Shown: one piece after another, positions 18,643-28,821 of the stretch
Layout of the letters: every line of letters starts with the position of its first letter
Numbering within the stretch: position 1 is the stretch's first letter
DNA from: Spiribacter salilacus
Lineage (GTDB): Bacteria; Pseudomonadota; Gammaproteobacteria; Nitrococcales; Nitrococcaceae
Assembly (NCBI RefSeq): GCF_009649225.1
Contig: NZ_WJPP01000005.1
Span: forward strand, 72,001-136,000
DNA length: 64,000 bases
Direction: 5' to 3'
Made by a program: the position numbers and the translations under genes
The notes under the pieces: generated by a model
What the model was told of the DNA's origin: nothing
What the model saw: the letters and a program-made list of their open reading frames with translations, nothing else
The model's database searches: none

Positions 18643-19355
18643 TCTGCAATCACTCCCTGTCGGACATAACGCAAATGCACTTCGGCCGCCTGCTCGGCCG
18701 CCGCGGGGTTTTGCTGGCGTATTGCTGCTACTAGGGCTCGATGCTGATCCCGCAACGCCTGATCGCCACTGGCATTCACCAGCATAGCCGCTCGGGTGCG
18801 GCGCACATGCTCACGCATGACCGTAAACAACCCGCGCATCACGGTTACCACCGCCACATTATGGCTGGCCTCTGCCACCGCCAAATGCAGCCGCGCATCC
18901 CATGTGGCAGCCGCTTCGGCGTCTCCCGCCTGCTGCGCCTGCTCCATCTGCTCAATGGCCTCGGCAATGGCGCCCTGATCGGCCTCGGTGGCTCGCTCGG
19001 CCGCAAAGCGCGCCGCCAGCGTTTCTACGCCCTGACGCAACTCCAGCACATCCGCCACCGCTTTGGGCTGAGTCTGCATTAATCGCAATAACGGATCGGT
19101 TAGGCTGGGCGCCGTGACCGCCGCTACGGTATAGCCAGCATTGCGCCGCACCGTGAGCAGCTCGCGTGACACCAAGCGCAGCAAAGCCTCACGCAGCGAC
19201 GCGCGCGAAACCTGCATAATGCGCGCCAACTCACGCTCTGCCGGCAGCGCGTCACCCGCTTTTAACTGCCCCGCTACTATTTGTTGTTCAATCTGCTCGG
19301 CAATCGTATCGGCCAGACGCCCCTCAGTTGGCTCAACCGGCGCAAACGCGCTCAT
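18639..19355 (-). CDS. GntR-family transcriptional regulator, FadR subfamily (FCD domain)
   Basis: A 238-residue DNA-binding regulator. An N-terminal winged helix (residues about 10-75) holds [20 protein letters not shown], the GntR recognition-helix region. A helical FCD ligand domain follows, with L-E-L-R-Q-G-V-E and later metal/ligand-pocket His residues, for example in the [13 protein letters not shown] segment and Q-H-R-A-L. PdhR, LldR and FadR belong to this group and sense organic acids or acyl-CoA. The start at ATG 19355 shares one base with the stop of the DUF1289 gene (TAATG). Effector unknown. Confidence 0.9.
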   Translation of the reverse strand: MSAFAPVEPTEGRLADTIAEQIEQQIVAGQLKAGDALPAERELARIMQVSRASLREALLRLVSRELLTVRRNAGYTVAAVTAPSLTDPLLRLMQTQPKAVADVLELRQGVETLAARFAAERATEADQGAIAEAIEQMEQAQQAGDAEAAATWDARLHLAVAEASHNVAVVTVMRGLFTVMREHVRRTRAAMLVNASGDQALRDQHRALVAAIRQQNPAAAEQAAEVHLRYVRQGVIAE

Positions 19356-19570
19356 TAGCCACGCCCTACTGGCGTGGCTGGCGTGCCGAAGGCGTCTGCA
19401 GCAAACCATCCACCATTTGCCGCTTCATGCTCCAACCGCGCCATAATTTCGAGGCGCTCTGTTTCGCTTAAATCGCGCCACACTTCGATTTCCTGCTCCG
19501 TACGGCCACAGCCAATACACCGGCCGTTTTCTTTCTCACAAATGCTCACACAAGGCGAAGAAATGGACAT
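19355..19570 (-). CDS. DUF1289 family small cysteine protein
   Basis: A 71-residue protein starting MSISSPC, with a strong GGAGG five bases before ATG 19570; the frame is open 11 codons further. It holds the DUF1289 signature S-P-C-V-S-I-C and C-I-G-C-G-R-T, four cysteines that look like a metal or iron-sulfur binding knot, then E-V-W and a helical tail. The function of the family is not established. It heads a three-gene leftward unit with the FadR-type regulator and apt. Confidence 0.85.
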   Translation of the reverse strand: MSISSPCVSICEKENGRCIGCGRTEQEIEVWRDLSETERLEIMARLEHEAANGGWFAADAFGTPATPVGRG

Positions 19571-19646
19571 CGGTTCCTCCAGATTATTGATCATCGGTAT
19601 CATGCCATACAGACGAAGTTTTCGTGGTAGTCATGACTTCGCCACC

Positions 19647-21158
19647 TTAGCTCAAAAACAAGGCGTAGGCCGGGTTGTTGGATTCGTCCCGGTACGGGTA
19701 GCCGAGTTTATCGAGGCTGGCTTTGAAGTCGGCGCGCTCGGCGGGGGGTACTTGTACGCCAACCAGCACGCGGCCGTAGTCGGCGCCGTGGTTGCGGTAG
19801 TGGAATAACGAGATGTTCCAGCGTTTGCCGAGGCGCTTTAAAAAATTTAGCAGGGCGCCGGGGCGCTCAGGAAAGCGCACGTGGTAGAGAACCTCGTCAG
19901 CCACTTGCTGGGCATGCCCGCCAACCATGTGCCGCACATGCACCTTAGACATTTCATCGTCGGTTAGATCGAGCACCGGGTAGCCCTTTTCCTCTAGCGC
20001 GGCAACCACTTCGTCACGGTCGTCTAGCCCATTAACTAGGCCAATGCCGGCAAAAACATGCGCTTCATCAGCAGACGCATACCGATAATTGAATTCGGTG
20101 ATGGGTCGGTTGCCGATGGTTTCGCAAAAGTCTTTAAAACTGCCGGGGCGCTCGGGAATTGTCACCGCCAGCACCGCTTCACGATGCTCGCCCAGCTCGG
20201 CGCGCTCGGCCACATGCGCCAGGCGCGAGAAGTTCATATTGGCGCCACAGTTAATGCCGATGAGCGTGGCATCGGTAATGCCGGTTTGGGCGATGTACTT
20301 TTTAATGCCAGCCACGGCCAGTGCGCCTGCGGGCTCCATCACCGTGCGGGTATCTTCAAAGATATCTTTAATACCGGCGCAAATTTCATCGGTACTAACC
20401 AGTAAGCACTCATCAACCAGCTCTCGGGCAATGCGAAAGGGTTCTTTGCCGATTTGTTTTACGGCCACGCCGTCGGCAAAAATGCCCACCTCATCGAGTG
20501 TTACGCGCCGCCCGGCGGCCATGGCGCGCTCAAGCGTAGGCGCATCTTCAGGCTCTACGCTAATAATCCGAATATCAGGGCGCAGCTGCTTAATGTAAGC
20601 GGCAATGCCGGCAATTAGCCCGCCACCGCCGGTGGGCACAAACACCGCATGAATGGGCCCGGGGTGCTGGCTGAGAATTTCCATGCCAACCGTGCCCTGC
20701 CCGGCAATCACATCGGGGTGATCAAACGGGGGAATGGGAGTTAATCCGCGCTCTTCGGTGAGCTTTTCGGCATGCGCTTTGGCGGCATCATAATTATCGC
20801 CATGCAGCACGACACGGCCGCCCCACTGACGCACGGCATCCACCTTAATGGCCGGCGTGGTGCGCGGCATCACAATGGTCGCTTTAATACCGAGCTTTTG
20901 CGCGGATAGCGCCACGCCCTGCGCATGGTTGCCGGCCGATGAGCAAATCACTCCGCGTGCTTTCTCGGCATCGGATAATTTGGCCATGCAGTTATACGCG
21001 CCGCGTAATTTAAAGGAGAATACGGGCTGCATATCTTCGCGCTTTAATAAAATGCGATTATTGAACCGACGCGACAGATTGCTAGCCAGCGTAAGTGGCG
21101 TTTGATTAGCCACATCGTAAACGCTAGCCGTTAGAATGCGTTGCAGATAGTTTTTCAT
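19647..21158 (-). CDS. ilvA: Threonine dehydratase, biosynthetic (two ACT domains)
   Basis: Deaminates L-threonine to 2-oxobutanoate, the first step of isoleucine synthesis. The 503-residue length matches E. coli IlvA (514). The PLP lysine lies in [10 protein letters not shown], the substrate loop is [11 protein letters not shown], and the phosphate-binding glycines are G-G-G-G-L-I-A-G. Two C-terminal ACT-like domains (about 325-400 and 420-495, each with P-E-R-P-G) are where isoleucine inhibits the family. The start is ATG 21158; the frame is open 29 codons further, but those overlap the divergent rpiA leader. Confidence 0.96.
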   Translation of the reverse strand: MKNYLQRILTASVYDVANQTPLTLASNLSRRFNNRILLKREDMQPVFSFKLRGAYNCMAKLSDAEKARGVICSSAGNHAQGVALSAQKLGIKATIVMPRTTPAIKVDAVRQWGGRVVLHGDNYDAAKAHAEKLTEERGLTPIPPFDHPDVIAGQGTVGMEILSQHPGPIHAVFVPTGGGGLIAGIAAYIKQLRPDIRIISVEPEDAPTLERAMAAGRRVTLDEVGIFADGVAVKQIGKEPFRIARELVDECLLVSTDEICAGIKDIFEDTRTVMEPAGALAVAGIKKYIAQTGITDATLIGINCGANMNFSRLAHVAERAELGEHREAVLAVTIPERPGSFKDFCETIGNRPITEFNYRYASADEAHVFAGIGLVNGLDDRDEVVAALEEKGYPVLDLTDDEMSKVHVRHMVGGHAQQVADEVLYHVRFPERPGALLNFLKRLGKRWNISLFHYRNHGADYGRVLVGVQVPPAERADFKASLDKLGYPYRDESNNPAYALFLS

Positions 21159-21185
21159 AGATCCGCAGTTTACAGGAGCCAACTC

Positions 21186-21860
21186 GTGAGCACACCGAAT
21201 CCGCAAGATGAGCAAAAACGCGCCGTTGCCGAGGCCGCCGCGCAACGGGTTGAAGCCGGCAGCATTATCGGCGTGGGCAGCGGTTCTACCGTTAATTATT
21301 TTATTGATGCCCTGGCTAAAAGTGCCGACCCCATTCGCGCGGCCGTAGCTGCCTCAGAGGCCAGTGCCGAGCGCCTGCGTCAGCATGGCATTTTGGTGGA
21401 AGATGCCAACGCCGTAGATGGGCTTGCCCTGTACGTGGATGGCGCTGATGAAATTAATCGCCACTGCCAAATGATAAAAGGCGGCGGCGGCGCTTTAACG
21501 CGCGAGAAAATTATCGCCGCAATGAGCCGAGAGTTTGTGTGCATTGTAGATGAGAGCAAATCGGTGACCGCGCTGGGCGATTTTCCCCTGCCCGTTGAGG
21601 TAATCCCCATGGCGCGCTCTTATGTGGCCCGAGAGATCGTTAAGCTTGGCGGGCGGCCAGAGCTACGGCGCGAGTTTACTACCGACAATGGCAACGTCAT
21701 TTTAGATGTGCACGATCTTAACTTGGGCGAGCCCATTGCCATGGAACGGCAGCTCAACGACCTAGCCGGCGTGGTGTGCAACGGGTTATTTGCGCTGCGC
21801 CCGGCCGATGTATTGCTGATTGGAACGGCAGACGGGGTAAAAACCGCTCACCCTGCATAG
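21186..21860 (+). CDS. rpiA: Ribose-5-phosphate isomerase A
   Basis: Interconverts ribose 5-phosphate and ribulose 5-phosphate in the pentose phosphate pathway. The 224-residue protein starts at GTG 21186, seven bases after an AGGAG ribosome site; the frame is open 15 codons upstream, over the ilvA start. Active-site motifs are clear: [14 protein letters not shown] with the catalytic Asp, and [12 protein letters not shown]. It is divergent from ilvA with only 27 bases between start codons, and its end overlaps the convergent galE by 13 bases. Confidence 0.96.
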   Translation: MSTPNPQDEQKRAVAEAAAQRVEAGSIIGVGSGSTVNYFIDALAKSADPIRAAVAASEASAERLRQHGILVEDANAVDGLALYVDGADEINRHCQMIKGGGGALTREKIIAAMSREFVCIVDESKSVTALGDFPLPVEVIPMARSYVAREIVKLGGRPELRREFTTDNGNVILDVHDLNLGEPIAMERQLNDLAGVVCNGLFALRPADVLLIGTADGVKTAHPA

Positions 21861-22864
21861 CCGTGCGGGTTTTGCTGCTGCCAGTGCCAGGCATCACCCA
21901 GCATGGTGGGTAGGTCGTGCTCGGCCTGCCAACCCAGCTCTGTGGCCGCTTTGCTGGCATCGGCATAACAGGTGGCAATATCGCCCGCGCGCCGCGGGCA
22001 CAGGTTCACCGGAATGGTTTGTTCGCTGACCTGCTCATAAGTGGCCACCACCTCGCGCACCGAATAGCCACGACCCGTGCCTAGGTTCCAAATCGGGCAG
22101 CCGGTGTGGGTGGTTAAATACTTCAATGCGGCGATATGCCCACGCACCAAATCCATCACATGAATATAATCCCGCACACCGGTGCCATCGGGGGTGGGAT
22201 AATCGTCACCAAAGATCTGTAAGGCAGGCCGCCGGCCCACCGCCACTTGGCTGATGTAGGGCACCAGGTTATTGGGCACGCCGCGGGGGTCTTCGCCCAG
22301 CATGCCGCTGGGGTGTGCGCCCACCGGATTAAAATAGCGCAACAAGCCGATTGCCCACTCGGGTTCGGCGGCAGCAAGGTCTTGGCAGATCTGTTCAATC
22401 ATGCGCTTGCAGCGGCCGTAAGGGTTGGCGGGTTGATCGGCGGAAGCAGATTCGGGAATGGGCACGACAGCCGGGTTGCCATACACCGTGGCCGATGAGC
22501 TAAACACCAACCGATGCACGCCCACTTCCTGCATTACCTCAAGCAGGTTCAGCGCGCCGGCCACATTGGCTTGGTAATAGCTTAGCGGCTGCTCAGCACT
22601 CTCACCCACCGCTTTTAAACCGGCAAAATGCATAACCGCATCAATCGAATGCTCGGCAAAAATGGCTCGTAGCGCCGCTTGGTTGCGCACATCGGCATGA
22701 ACAAACGGCACCGGGGCGCCGGTCAGCATACCCACCCGATCGAGTGCTTTTTGGGAGCTATTAATGAGGCTATCCAGCGCAACTACGGAATAGCCGGCCT
22801 GATGCAGTGCCACCAAGGCATGCGAGCCAATATAGCCGGCCGCGCCGGTGACCAGTATTTTCAC
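21848..22864 (-). CDS. galE: UDP-glucose 4-epimerase
   Basis: A 338-residue short-chain dehydrogenase that interconverts UDP-glucose and UDP-galactose (or the N-acetyl forms). It has the NAD motif [11 protein letters not shown], the catalytic SSSATVYG and Y-G-R-C-K pair, [12 protein letters not shown], and the C-terminal R-R-A-G-D-I-A. It is the last gene of the leftward rfb operon and overlaps rfaH by four bases. Supply of UDP-galactose fits the UDP-galactopyranose-mutase-like gene at 53133. Confidence 0.94.
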   Translation of the reverse strand: MKILVTGAAGYIGSHALVALHQAGYSVVALDSLINSSQKALDRVGMLTGAPVPFVHADVRNQAALRAIFAEHSIDAVMHFAGLKAVGESAEQPLSYYQANVAGALNLLEVMQEVGVHRLVFSSSATVYGNPAVVPIPESASADQPANPYGRCKRMIEQICQDLAAAEPEWAIGLLRYFNPVGAHPSGMLGEDPRGVPNNLVPYISQVAVGRRPALQIFGDDYPTPDGTGVRDYIHVMDLVRGHIAALKYLTTHTGCPIWNLGTGRGYSVREVVATYEQVSEQTIPVNLCPRRAGDIATCYADASKAATELGWQAEHDLPTMLGDAWHWQQQNPHGYAG

Positions 22865-23358
22865 GCGCGGGTTAGGGCAGCCTCGGGAAAGGGTACCCGC
22901 TGCTCTTGTTTCATAACCTCCAGCAACAGCATGATGCGATCGTCGCTGCGGCGGGAGTAGAAAACGCCTTCCAAACCGGCAAAAGGCCCCTCAAGAATGC
23001 GCAATTTATCACCCGGCTGGTAGCCCACCGGCGGGGTAGGAATACACCCGGCACTATCGAGATTTTGCTGCAGACAATCCACCACATAGTCAGGCACATG
23101 AGGAATACTCGAACCCCAGCGCACTAGGCCCGCTACCCCACGAGTGGAACGAATGGGTGCCCAGTTTTCGGCAATATCATCTAAATGAATAAACAAATAC
23201 CGAGGGAATAACGAGTCCACCACCGTGCACATGCCGTTGCTGCGCCGCCGGCGCACCCGATGCTTGGGCCGAAACACCTCGTATTCCTGCCGGTCTAAAT
23301 TAAACTCAGCGCGCTCGTCTTCTTTAGGTTTGCAGTAAATGGCATACCAGCGCTTCAA
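22861..23358 (-). CDS. rfaH: RfaH-type transcription antiterminator (NusG paralogue)
   Basis: A 165-residue protein with a NusG N-domain (KRWYAIYCKPKEDERAE, then F-P-R-Y-L-F-I) and a C-terminal KOW domain (PGDKLRILEGPFAGLEGVF). The F-P-R-Y-L-F-I region and sequence length match specialised RfaH paralogues that hold RNA polymerase on long surface-polysaccharide operons, rather than housekeeping NusG. The start codon is TTG at 23358, seven bases after an AAGGAG ribosome site; there is no nearby in-frame ATG. The rare start may keep expression low. It sits inside the dTDP-rhamnose operon, between the FlaA1-like gene and galE. No perfect ops element was found by eye. Confidence 0.88.
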   Translation of the reverse strand: MKRWYAIYCKPKEDERAEFNLDRQEYEVFRPKHRVRRRRSNGMCTVVDSLFPRYLFIHLDDIAENWAPIRSTRGVAGLVRWGSSIPHVPDYVVDCLQQNLDSAGCIPTPPVGYQPGDKLRILEGPFAGLEGVFYSRRSDDRIMLLLEVMKQEQRVPFPEAALTRA

Positions 23359-23380
23359 AATCCGTCTCCTTGCCGCCGTA

Positions 23381-25345
23381 TTAGTGCGGGCGTTGCGGTG
23401 GTTGCATCTCTAGTAGGCTCGACTCTAAACGCTGAGCCAGCCGATCATAGGCCACGCTATCCATGCTTGAGCTTCGAATAGCCTCGCAAAGCAAGCGCGT
23501 GGCCTGGCCATAATCAAAGGCATCAACCGCCAACTGTAACGCATCGAGCTGCGTCTGCAAGGCGGGCCAGGCCACCGAGGGCTCGACCGTTTGCATAATC
23601 ATGGGGTGAGCCGTGGAGCGAATTTCTTCGCCATAAAACAGATCTTCATGCAGCTTTTCGCCCGGGCGCAGGCCAATAAAATCAATGGCAATATCACCAT
23701 CTGGATTGGCCTCGTCGCGCACCGAAAAGCCCGACAAACGAATCATACGCCGCGCCAGCTCAACAATTTGCACCGGCTCGCCCATGTCTAGCACAAACAC
23801 CTCGCCACCCTCGGCCATCGCGCCGGCCTGAATAACTAGCGCTGAGGCCTCGCGAATGCTCATAAAATACCGGGTGACTTCAGGGTCGGTAACCGTAACC
23901 GGGCCACCATGGCGAATTTGATCTCTAAAGAGCGGCACCACCGAGCCCGAAGAATTTAATACATTGCCAAAACGCACAATCGCAAAGCGGGTGGGGCCGC
24001 GGCGGGCATTGGCTAAAGACTGTAGGCTGAGCTCAGCCAAACGCTTGGTCGCGCCCATCACATTATGTGGGTGGACTGCCTTGTCGGTAGACACGAGCAC
24101 CATGTCGCGCACGCCCGCATTACAGGCCGCCTCGGCCACACAGCGAGTAGCCAGCGCATTGTTGCGAATGCCCTCCAGTGCATTGGTCTCTACCAAGGGC
24201 ACATGTTTGTAGGCGGCGGCGTGATACAGCACCTCTACATCATAGGCGCGGAAAACCGCCTCCATACGGCGTTGATCGGTTACCGAGCCAAGCAGGGCCA
24301 CAATTTCGACATCCTGCTCGGCAATGGCCGCAGCTTTGCGCAGCTCTCGATCGATGCGATAGAGCAAAAATTCTGAGTGATCAAATAACACCAGCCGCGC
24401 GGGTTCACGCGCCATGGCTTGGCGGGCCAGCTCTGAGCCAATCGACCCACCCGCCCCGGTAATCATGACCGAGCGACCGGTTAGCGCGGCATTAATCAGC
24501 TCATCATCTGAGGCAACGGTACCGCGACCCAGCAGATCGTCTACATCAATATCCTGAATTTGCTCCACTCGCGCCCGGCCAGAGACGATATCGGCCATAT
24601 CCGGCAGTGTTTTCACATGCACAGCCAATGACTCGAGCGATTTCACAATGGCTTGGCGGCGTGCACGCGGCACCGAGGGCATGGCCAGGAGTACGTGGCG
24701 GAGTTCGCAGCGGGTGATTAGCGCGGGAAGATCATCGGGCGCATACACCTTAAGCCCGCCAATCACTTGGCCTTGCAAACGGGGGTCATCATCAATAAAT
24801 AAATGTGCATGAAACTCGCCGTCTGCCACCAGCGTGTTAGCGAGCTGTGCCCCGGCACGGCCAGCGCCATAAATTGCCACGGGCTGCCGGCCCCGGGGTT
24901 TGCTTAAGAAAGACTGAAACCAGCTGCGCGCCAGCAGCCGCATGCCGCCATTAAGCAAAAATACGACGCCAAGAAAAATGGCATACACACTGCGGGGGAA
25001 GGGCTCTAAGCGCATAATCTCAACCACCGCCACAAAGGCTAGCGTGGTGAGTGCGGCGGCACGAAAAACATCATAAATGGCACGCGGGCCAATGTAGCGG
25101 GCCACCATATTGTAGAGGCCGCTAACGGCAAAACATGCAATACCGATTGGTGGAATGGCCAACACCAGCCACCAATGGATGGTAAAAAACAGGTGCAGGG
25201 GCTCGCCTAAGCGCAAATAAAACGCCAGCCACACGGCAAGCGGCAGCACCATCATGTCGGCAAACATGGTGATTGCCCGCTTTTGACCGCGGGATAAATC
25301 CAGCAACCGCTGCCGCAAACGTTCCGTATGCTGTTTTAACCCCAT
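23381..25345 (-). CDS. FlaA1/WbpM-like membrane nucleotide-sugar 4,6-dehydratase
   Basis: The 654 residues start with about four membrane helices (about 25-140), then a degenerate Rossmann domain (IYGAGRAGAQLANTL) and a full SDR domain (ITGAGGSIGSELARQ). The catalytic region reads STDKAVHPHNVMGATK, with Met in place of the usual SDR Tyr, as in WbpM and PglF. These enzymes dehydrate UDP-GlcNAc to the 4-keto-6-deoxy sugar, from which QuiNAc, FucNAc or bacillosamine are built. That fits the WbpL/WbpV-like genes at 45.7-47.6 kb, which typically use such sugars. It is nine bases downstream of rfbC. Confidence 0.92.
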   Translation of the reverse strand: MGLKQHTERLRQRLLDLSRGQKRAITMFADMMVLPLAVWLAFYLRLGEPLHLFFTIHWWLVLAIPPIGIACFAVSGLYNMVARYIGPRAIYDVFRAAALTTLAFVAVVEIMRLEPFPRSVYAIFLGVVFLLNGGMRLLARSWFQSFLSKPRGRQPVAIYGAGRAGAQLANTLVADGEFHAHLFIDDDPRLQGQVIGGLKVYAPDDLPALITRCELRHVLLAMPSVPRARRQAIVKSLESLAVHVKTLPDMADIVSGRARVEQIQDIDVDDLLGRGTVASDDELINAALTGRSVMITGAGGSIGSELARQAMAREPARLVLFDHSEFLLYRIDRELRKAAAIAEQDVEIVALLGSVTDQRRMEAVFRAYDVEVLYHAAAYKHVPLVETNALEGIRNNALATRCVAEAACNAGVRDMVLVSTDKAVHPHNVMGATKRLAELSLQSLANARRGPTRFAIVRFGNVLNSSGSVVPLFRDQIRHGGPVTVTDPEVTRYFMSIREASALVIQAGAMAEGGEVFVLDMGEPVQIVELARRMIRLSGFSVRDEANPDGDIAIDFIGLRPGEKLHEDLFYGEEIRSTAHPMIMQTVEPSVAWPALQTQLDALQLAVDAFDYGQATRLLCEAIRSSSMDSVAYDRLAQRLESSLLEMQPPQRPH

Positions 25346-25354
25346 ATCAACAGC

Positions 25355-25897
25355 TTAGCCCAAATCGGCGTCCGCCAGCAAAACAGCCGCCGCATCTTTT
25401 TCAGACAACAGTGGCTCAACGTGGGTCGGCCATTCAATACCGATGGCCGGGTCGTTCCATAAAATCGAGCGTTCATGCTGCGGGGCGTAGTAGTCGGTGG
25501 TCTTGTACAGCACCTCTGCTGTTTCGCTGACCACGACAAAGCCATGGGCAAAGCCGGCCGGCACCCACAGCTGGTGTTTGTTCTCCGCCGTGAGCGCAGC
25601 GCCCACCCATTGCCCAAAGGTAGGAGAGCCGCGGCGAATATCCACCGCCACATCAAAAATCTCGCCCACCACCGCGCGCACCAGCTTGCCCTGCGCTTGT
25701 TGCACCTGATAGTGCAGGCCGCGCAACACGCCTTGGCTGGAGCGGGAGTGGTTGTCTTGCACAAAGGTTTCCTGGCAGCCGGTGGCGTCAGCAAAAGCCC
25801 GGGCGTTAAAGCTTTCAAAGAAAAAGCCGCGATGATCTCCAAATACCCGCGGCTCGATCAGCATGACATCAGGAATGGCCAAGGGGGTTAGATTCAT
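25355..25897 (-). CDS. rfbC: dTDP-4-dehydrorhamnose 3,5-epimerase
   Basis: Third step of dTDP-L-rhamnose synthesis. The 180-residue cupin has [15 protein letters not shown] near the start, the catalytic His in R-G-L-H-Y-Q, and P-A-G-F-A-H-G-F in the beta-barrel. Length and motifs match E. coli RfbC. It overlaps rfbA by four bases (ATGA). Confidence 0.96.
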   Translation of the reverse strand: MNLTPLAIPDVMLIEPRVFGDHRGFFFESFNARAFADATGCQETFVQDNHSRSSQGVLRGLHYQVQQAQGKLVRAVVGEIFDVAVDIRRGSPTFGQWVGAALTAENKHQLWVPAGFAHGFVVVSETAEVLYKTTDYYAPQHERSILWNDPAIGIEWPTHVEPLLSEKDAAAVLLADADLG

Positions 25898-26787
25898 CGC
25901 AGATCTCCGGTTTCTTTTAAGACTTGCAGTAAATACTGCCCATAGCCGTTTTTAGCCAGCGGCTGGGCCAGGGTTTGTAAAGCCTCTGCCGTAATCCAGC
26001 CTTGCCGATAGGCAATTTCCTCAGGGCAGGCCACTTTCAGCCCCTGCCGCCGCTCTAATGTGGCAATAAACTGCCCCGCCTCAATCAGACTGTCATGCGT
26101 ACCGGTGTCCAACCAGGCATGCCCGCGTCCCATTAATGAGACATGCAAATCATCGGCATCCAGATAACATTGATTGAGATCGGTAATTTCCAGCTCGCCA
26201 CGGGGCGAAGGCTGCAGGCTTTTGGCAAAATCCACTGCACGGTCATCGTAAAAATATAAACCCGTTACCGCATAAGCGCTTTTGGGCTGGCTGGGCTTTT
26301 CTTCTAAGCTCAATACCCGGCCATTGGCATCAAACTCCGCCACCCCGTAGCGCTCTGGGTCATGCACCCGATAGGCAAACACCGAGGCACCCGATCGGGC
26401 ATTGGCCTCATCCAGCAACTCGACCATGTCATGCCCATAAAAAATGTTATCGCCCAAAATTAGCGTTGAGGGATCGCCATTAAGGAACGACTCGGCAATG
26501 GTAAGCGCCTGCGCCAACCCGTCAGGGCTAGGCTGCACGGCATATTGCAGGTTCATGCCCCACTGGCTGCCATCGCCGAGTAGCTCGGTAAAGCGTGGGG
26601 TATCTTCTGGGGTGGAAATCACCAGCACATCGCGCAGCCCGGCCAGCATGAGGGTGGCCAGCGGATAATAGATCATGGGTTTGTCATACACCGGCAGTAA
26701 CTGCTTGCTCATCGCCCGCGTAACCGGATACAGCCGGGTGCCCGAGCCGCCGGCTAAAATAATGCCCTTGCGTTGGCGATGGGTCAT
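25894..26787 (-). CDS. rfbA: Glucose-1-phosphate thymidylyltransferase
   Basis: Makes dTDP-glucose from dTTP and glucose 1-phosphate, the first committed step of rhamnose synthesis. The 297 residues carry the nucleotidyltransferase signature [13 protein letters not shown], the [12 protein letters not shown] loop, LGDNIFYG with the metal-binding Asp, and S-L-E-E-K-P. Start and stop overlap neighbours by four bases each (ATGA), consistent with tight co-translation. Confidence 0.96.
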   Translation of the reverse strand: MTHRQRKGIILAGGSGTRLYPVTRAMSKQLLPVYDKPMIYYPLATLMLAGLRDVLVISTPEDTPRFTELLGDGSQWGMNLQYAVQPSPDGLAQALTIAESFLNGDPSTLILGDNIFYGHDMVELLDEANARSGASVFAYRVHDPERYGVAEFDANGRVLSLEEKPSQPKSAYAVTGLYFYDDRAVDFAKSLQPSPRGELEITDLNQCYLDADDLHVSLMGRGHAWLDTGTHDSLIEAGQFIATLERRQGLKVACPEEIAYRQGWITAEALQTLAQPLAKNGYGQYLLQVLKETGDLR

Positions 26788-27686
26788 AAAATCTGCTCCA
26801 AAGTGTGGTCAAGCGCAACGCGCCAGTCTGGCAGCGTCAGGCCAAATGTGTTCTCAAGTTTGGTTGTGCTTAAGCGCGAATCGGCGGGCCGCGGCGCCGG
26901 CGTGGGGAATTGCGCGGTGGTAATGGCCGCAATCTGATCGGGCGTAACCTTAAGGGTGTGCCCAGCGGCCAGCGCTTTTGTAATCACATGGCAGGCCAAG
27001 CCATGCCAGCTGGTATGGCCTGCTGCGGTTAGATGATAAACCCCATTCGGCCCGGCCGCTGCCCCCTGCTGCAAACGCTGATGCAGCGCCTGCGCGGTAA
27101 CATCGGCAATGAGTGCGGCGGTGGTGGGTGTGCCCACCTGATCGCTGACCACCTGCAGGCTATCTCGCTCGGCCGCTAAGCGCAGCATTGTGCGTGCAAA
27201 ATTATGCCCGCGCGCACCAATCACCCAAGCGGTGCGGAATATCCAATAATCCGCGCCCGTTGCCGCTAATGCCTGCTCTCCGGCCCACTTGGTTTGACCG
27301 TAGACGCTTTGCGGATGGGTGGTGTCAGTTTCTTGGTAGGGCTTAGCCAGCGCGCCATCAAACACGTAATCGGTAGAGTAATGCACCACCAGCGCGCCTA
27401 ACGCCGCGGCTACCTCACCCATCACTGCTGGAGCGGTCGCATTAATGGCTTTAGCCAGCTCCGGCTCAGATTCTGCTTTATCTACCGCGGTATAGGCCGC
27501 CGGGTTCACAATCACGCTTGGCGCGATGGCCCGCAGGGCAGCTTTTAATGCCGTCGCATCGCTTAAATCGGCTTGTGCACGATCAAGCACAATCACTTCA
27601 CCCAGCGGCGCTAGGGCACGCCGTAGCTCAAAGCCTACCTGCCCTGTCGCCCCGGTCAGGGCAATGCGCACCGTCGGCTGGCTCAA
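26784..27686 (-). CDS. rfbD: dTDP-4-dehydrorhamnose reductase
   Basis: Final reduction to dTDP-L-rhamnose. It has the NAD(P) motif [16 protein letters not shown], the STDYVFDG segment and the catalytic Y-G-Q-T-K. About 300 residues, normal for the family. The best start is TTG 27686-27684, which forms a TTGA overlap with the rfbB stop, parallel to the ATGA junctions elsewhere in the operon. A GTG five codons later is possible. The frame stays open 22 codons upstream, but those lie within rfbB and are not RfbD-like. Confidence 0.93.
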   Translation of the reverse strand: MSQPTVRIALTGATGQVGFELRRALAPLGEVIVLDRAQADLSDATALKAALRAIAPSVIVNPAAYTAVDKAESEPELAKAINATAPAVMGEVAAALGALVVHYSTDYVFDGALAKPYQETDTTHPQSVYGQTKWAGEQALAATGADYWIFRTAWVIGARGHNFARTMLRLAAERDSLQVVSDQVGTPTTAALIADVTAQALHQRLQQGAAAGPNGVYHLTAAGHTSWHGLACHVITKALAAGHTLKVTPDQIAAITTAQFPTPAPRPADSRLSTTKLENTFGLTLPDWRVALDHTLEQIL

Positions 27687-28744
27687 GGCACCACCCCGTA
27701 TTGCTGCTCTACCCAGTCGCGATAGGCGCCGCTGGCCACCCGCTCTACCCATTCGGTGTTGGCCAGATACCAGGCAATGGTGCGCTCAATGCCGGTGGCA
27801 AAGTTCTCGGCCGGTTGCCAGCCAAGCTCTTGGCGCAGGCGTGTGGCATCTATCGCATAGCGCCGATCATGCCCGGGGCGATCAGTCACAAACGTAATCA
27901 GCCGGTCATACGAACCCGCGGGATCGGGCTTAACCGCATCAAGCCGCGCGCAAATATGCCGCACGATATCGATGTTGGTCCACTCATTTTCGCCACCAAT
28001 ATTGTAGACCTCACCCGGCTTACCGGCCTCAAGCACCCGGCGAATGCCGCTGCAATGATCGCCCACATACAGCCAGTCACGCACATTGCTGCCATCGCCA
28101 TAAATGGGCAGCTCACGGCCAGCCAGCGCGTTATGAATAATCAGCGGAATCAACTTTTCAGGAAACTGATACGGCCCATAATTATTGGAGCAATTGGTGG
28201 TTAGCGTGGGCAGGCCATAGGTGTGGTGATAGGCCCGCACCAAATGATCTGCGCCGGCTTTGCTAGCGGAATACGGCGAATTGGGCTGGTAGGGGTGAGA
28301 TTCGGTAAAGGCCGGGGCATCTGGGGTTAGCGAGCCATACACCTCGTCTGTGGACACATGCAAAAAGCGAAACTCGGCCTGCGCGGCAGCATTAAGGCCT
28401 GCGTAATAACCGCGCGCGGCCTCTAGCAGCGCAAAGGTGCCCATCACATTGGTGGCAACAAAGGCATCTGGCCCGTGAATGGAGCGATCGACATGGCTTT
28501 CGGCCGCAAAATTAATGATGGCCCGCGGCTGATGCTTGGCCAGCAGCGATTCAACTAACGCCTGATCGCCAATATCGCCCTGCACAAAATGATGCCGCGC
28601 ATCGTCTTTTAGGCTGGCCAGATTTTCTAGGTTGCCCGCGTAGGTCAGCTTATCTAAGTTGATAACCGGCTCGTCATGCGCCGCCAGCCAGTCCAAAACA
28701 AAATTGGCGCCAATAAACCCTGCGCCCCCGGTAACCAAAATCAT
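27683..28744 (-). CDS. rfbB: dTDP-glucose 4,6-dehydratase
   Basis: Converts dTDP-glucose to dTDP-4-keto-6-deoxyglucose, second step of the rhamnose pathway. A 353-residue extended SDR with TGGAGFIGANFV, the STDEVYG catalytic triad region, Y-S-A-S-K and the NNYGPYQFPEKLIP segment. It is the promoter-proximal gene of the leftward rfbBDAC-flaA1like-rfaH-galE operon. Seven genes are spaced by at most 22 bases and mostly overlap. Confidence 0.96.
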   Translation of the reverse strand: MILVTGGAGFIGANFVLDWLAAHDEPVINLDKLTYAGNLENLASLKDDARHHFVQGDIGDQALVESLLAKHQPRAIINFAAESHVDRSIHGPDAFVATNVMGTFALLEAARGYYAGLNAAAQAEFRFLHVSTDEVYGSLTPDAPAFTESHPYQPNSPYSASKAGADHLVRAYHHTYGLPTLTTNCSNNYGPYQFPEKLIPLIIHNALAGRELPIYGDGSNVRDWLYVGDHCSGIRRVLEAGKPGEVYNIGGENEWTNIDIVRHICARLDAVKPDPAGSYDRLITFVTDRPGHDRRYAIDATRLRQELGWQPAENFATGIERTIAWYLANTEWVERVASGAYRDWVEQQYGVVP

Positions 28745-28756
28745 GGCCTTCCCTTA

Positions 28757-28811
28757 TGCAACCCTCTCTAGAACGTTGCAGAGTATAGCGGGAAAGGGGG
28801 GTTGCACCCAA
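28757..28811 (-). promoter_or_regulatory. Candidate promoter and leader hairpin of the rfb operon
   Basis: On the minus strand TTGGGT (28811-28806) and TATACT (28787-28782) are 18 bases apart, about 40 bases before the rfbB ATG. The leader that follows holds a perfect 6-bp inverted repeat, TGCAAC (28780-28775) and GTTGCA (28762-28757), with a 12-base loop; a further TGCAAC lies upstream at 28806-28801. The hairpin could affect elongation of an operon that itself encodes an RfaH paralogue, but it does not match the known ops sequence. Inferred from sequence only. Confidence 0.35.
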
Positions 28812-28821
28812 AGGTGAGCAA

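Noticed and set aside
19611-19640. CGAAGT...ACTTCG inverted repeat between ilvA end and DUF1289
   Set aside because: Six-base arms with a 16-base loop and no U-tract; too weak for a terminator.
25336-25842. 168-residue minus-strand frame overlapping rfbC
   Set aside because: Shadow of rfbC in another frame; Trp/Cys/Arg-rich composition without domain.
27687-27752. Longer N-terminus for rfbD
   Set aside because: The 22 extra codons lie in rfbB and are not RfbD-like; TTGA coupling at 27686 fits the operon pattern.
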